A DNA stretch of 47,423 nt. Origin: Paenibacillus sp. 598K (GTDB lineage Bacteria; Bacillota; Bacilli; Paenibacillales; Paenibacillaceae). The translations under genes were made by a program, and so were the position numbers. The notes beneath the pieces were generated by a model. The model did not search any database, had not been told where the DNA came from, and saw only the letters and a list, made by a program, of their open reading frames with translations. The DNA is taken from positions 1 through 47,423 of the forward strand of contig NZ_BFBX01000092.1 of assembly GCF_003851045.1 (NCBI RefSeq), in the 5' to 3' direction. The stretch's first letter is position 1. Each line of letters begins with the position of its first letter. Positions 45,934-47,423 of this stretch are shown piece by piece.

Positions 45934-47423
45934 CTATCGTCCCTTATCCGGGCGTATGTTAGCTTGGCGCGTCAATTCATCCCTGCGACTGGCCGCTGTC
46001 TCCTGCTCCCGCTCCGCTTCCAGGGCAGCCAGCGTATCCATGACCTGCCGGAACAGCCCGGTCGCCTGGTTGCTCTCGGCTGGCGCGTGATCCTCCGACA
46101 ACACGGCGACCGCATAGCGCGGCGCTGCTGCCGGACCATAGCCCGCGAACCAATGATGGTTGCGGGGACGACCGTCTACGAACGCCTGGGCGGTGCCGGA
46201 CTTGCCTGCGACAGGCCAGACGCCCTGACGGATCGATCGCCCGGTTCCCTCGGCGACGACGGCCTCCATGCCGCGTCGCAGCGCCGCAGCGGTCGCAGGC
46301 GCGATCTGTCCATAGGCCGAAGGCGATGTCTGTGCGGGCAAGCTCATCATCCGCTGTCCGTTGGCATAACGGATCTCGCTTACCAATCGCGGCGCTTGCA
46401 CCTCGCCGCCGTGCAGCAGCGTGACGATCAGATTGGCCGCTTGCAGCGGCGTCACGCGCACATCCCGCTGTCCGATCCCCGTCTGAACCAGCTGGCCTCC
46501 GTCGCGCCCCCGTGGCGGCTCGGCGAAGACCGCCCCGGCCTGTTCCTCGCCCAACAGGCGCAGTGGGTGCTTGAGCGGCGCGATCGGTTGCTCTGAGGCC
46601 CAGCTGATCCGTCGCCCAAGGCCCAGCCGATCCGCCGTCTGCTGCAGCTCATCAGAGGTAAGACGCTCGGCGATCGTCGCGAATGCGACGTTGCAGGACT
46701 GCGCCAGCGCCTCCTGCAGCGACAGCGTGCCGTGGCCGCCATCCTTCCAGCAGGTGAGCCCATAGCGGCCGTAATGGCCGTCGCAATGAAAGCTCTCCCG
46801 CGGATCGAGTCGTCCATGCTCCAGTCCGGATGCCTCGGTCACGAGTTTGAAGAGCGAGCCCGGCGGCTGGGCGATCAATGCATGGTTTGCCCACGCCGCC
46901 TCCTCTTCCTCCAGGCGCAATGGATCAAAGGTCGGCCTGGAGATCATCGCCAGCACATCGGCTGTCTGGGCATCAAGTACGACAACCGCGCCTTTCTTCA
47001 GTCCCGCCTGGTCCAGCACCTGCTCCAGACGATTTTGCAGCGGCAGGTCCAGGGTCGTCCGAACCGCTAGCGGGTAGTACGGATTGGCGGGCTGCCGGAT
47101 GCGCGCGTCGAGACCGTGCAGCGGCGTGCGGCGACCATCGGTATAATACCGGACAGCCGAGTCGCCCAGACCGCGCAGCAGCGCGTCCAGCGACAGCTCC
47201 AGTCCGGCCCCGCCGATCTGGTCGGTCCGGCGAATGCTGCCCTCCGCGAGTTGCTTGCTGTATACTTGCTCGATCCGATCGGGATGCTGGCTGATGTAGC
47301 CAATCGCATGCTTGGGCGCGAAGCCTCGACGATAGCGGCGTTCATAGGGGAGCACCCGGAGTCCGTCCAGATGCAGCGAGCCGATCGCCTCGACCTGACG
47401 AGCCGTCAGCGCCAGCGGCTCCC
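45934..47423 (-). CDS. Class B penicillin-binding protein, peptidoglycan transpeptidase (5' end missing)
   Basis: About 496 codons are in the window; the frame is open to the right edge and the gene begins beyond it. The visible part starts inside the dimerisation domain (LTARQVEAIG, LPYERRYRRGF) and holds the full transpeptidase: SLFK (SxxK nucleophile motif, in PPGSLFKLV), SCN (SxN, in AQSCNVAFA) and KSGTA (KTG-type, in GKSGTAQAF). A substitution of Thr by Ser in the KTG motif is seen (KSG), as in many PBP2-like proteins. It crosslinks peptidoglycan outside the membrane and is the target of beta-lactams. Whether it is a septal, elongation or sporulation PBP cannot be settled without its N-terminus. 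Confidence 0.88.
   Translation of the reverse strand, partial: EPLALTARQVEAIGSLHLDGLRVLPYERRYRRGFAPKHAIGYISQHPDRIEQVYSKQLAEGSIRRTDQIGGAGLELSLDALLRGLGDSAVRYYTDGRRTPLHGLDARIRQPANPYYPLAVRTTLDLPLQNRLEQVLDQAGLKKGAVVVLDAQTADVLAMISRPTFDPLRLEEEEAAWANHALIAQPPGSLFKLVTEASGLEHGRLDPRESFHCDGHYGRYGLTCWKDGGHGTLSLQEALAQSCNVAFATIAERLTSDELQQTADRLGLGRRISWASEQPIAPLKHPLRLLGEEQAGAVFAEPPRGRDGGQLVQTGIGQRDVRVTPLQAANLIVTLLHGGEVQAPRLVSEIRYANGQRMMSLPAQTSPSAYGQIAPATAAALRRGMEAVVAEGTGRSIRQGVWPVAGKSGTAQAFVDGRPRNHHWFAGYGPAAAPRYAVAVLSEDHAPAESNQATGLFRQVMDTLAALEAEREQETAASRRDELTRQANIRPDKGR

Noticed and set aside
1..47423. CRISPR array, prophage, transposase, tRNA or rRNA genes
   Set aside because: No regularly spaced repeats, phage or transposase proteins, or RNA gene signatures were seen anywhere in the window.

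Overview
The window looks like a chromosomal segment from a spore-forming, high-G+C member of the Firmicutes, most likely Paenibacillus or a close relative. The reasons are an intact sporulation sigma-K gene, Gram-positive lipoproteins with lipoboxes, strong GGAGG ribosome binding sites, YesM-type two-component regulators, copper-amine-oxidase-N stalk proteins, and large multimodular secreted GH43 enzymes. No RNA gene, insertion sequence, prophage or CRISPR array was seen.

Layout. (1) 1-5928: an NIS (petrobactin-type) siderophore operon on the minus strand: AsbA-like and AsbB-like IucA/IucC synthetases, then the start of a probable AMP ligase that runs off the left edge. Its divergent regulator is an AraC/substrate-binding-protein (Btr-type) fusion behind a near-perfect Fur box. 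(2) 6021-7729: a nitroreductase and a DUF4097 repeat protein. (3) 7984-18472: a YtfQRT/YjfF-type furanose-sugar ABC transporter operon with a binding protein at each end, and a divergent three-gene sensory operon (histidine kinase, AraC-type response regulator, lipoprotein binding protein). (4) 18540-25428: two secreted GH43 enzymes that share a nearly identical C-terminal cassette of CBM, cohesin, FIVAR and dockerin. (5) 25867-32232: sigK, DUF1904, a phosphodiester glycosidase, a DnaQ-like exonuclease, a stalk-domain protein and the KtrAB potassium uptake pair. (6) 32321-35494: a lower-G+C iron island with an AraC-lipoprotein binding-protein reading frame, two candidate Fur boxes and a ferredoxin-NADP-type reductase. 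(7) 35536-40915: a MarR regulator and a ureABCFGD operon that lacks ureE. (8) 41207-47423: ilvD, a NodB/YkoP deacetylase, an AI-2E family permease and a class B penicillin-binding protein cut by the right edge.

How it works together. Region 1 makes a citrate-based siderophore when iron is scarce; Fur probably represses the regulator, and the regulator activates biosynthesis through CATTGA repeats beside the asb promoter. Regions 3 and 4 form a plausible arabinoxylan unit: secreted arabinofuranosidase/xylosidase enzymes release pentoses, the dual-binding-protein transporter imports furanose sugars, and the kinase-regulator-lipoprotein trio senses them. Urease looks nitrogen-controlled, with a TnrA/GlnR-like box about 53 bases upstream of the predicted start of transcription.

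The most unusual item is the gene at 32442-34382. It joins a cytoplasmic AraC regulator in frame to a complete lipoprotein signal peptide and an iron-siderophore binding protein, and an internal promoter, Fur box and ribosome binding site lie in the linker. It could be a membrane-threaded one-component siderophore sensor, two products from one frame, or both. All functional calls rest on reading the sequence and family knowledge; no database search was run.
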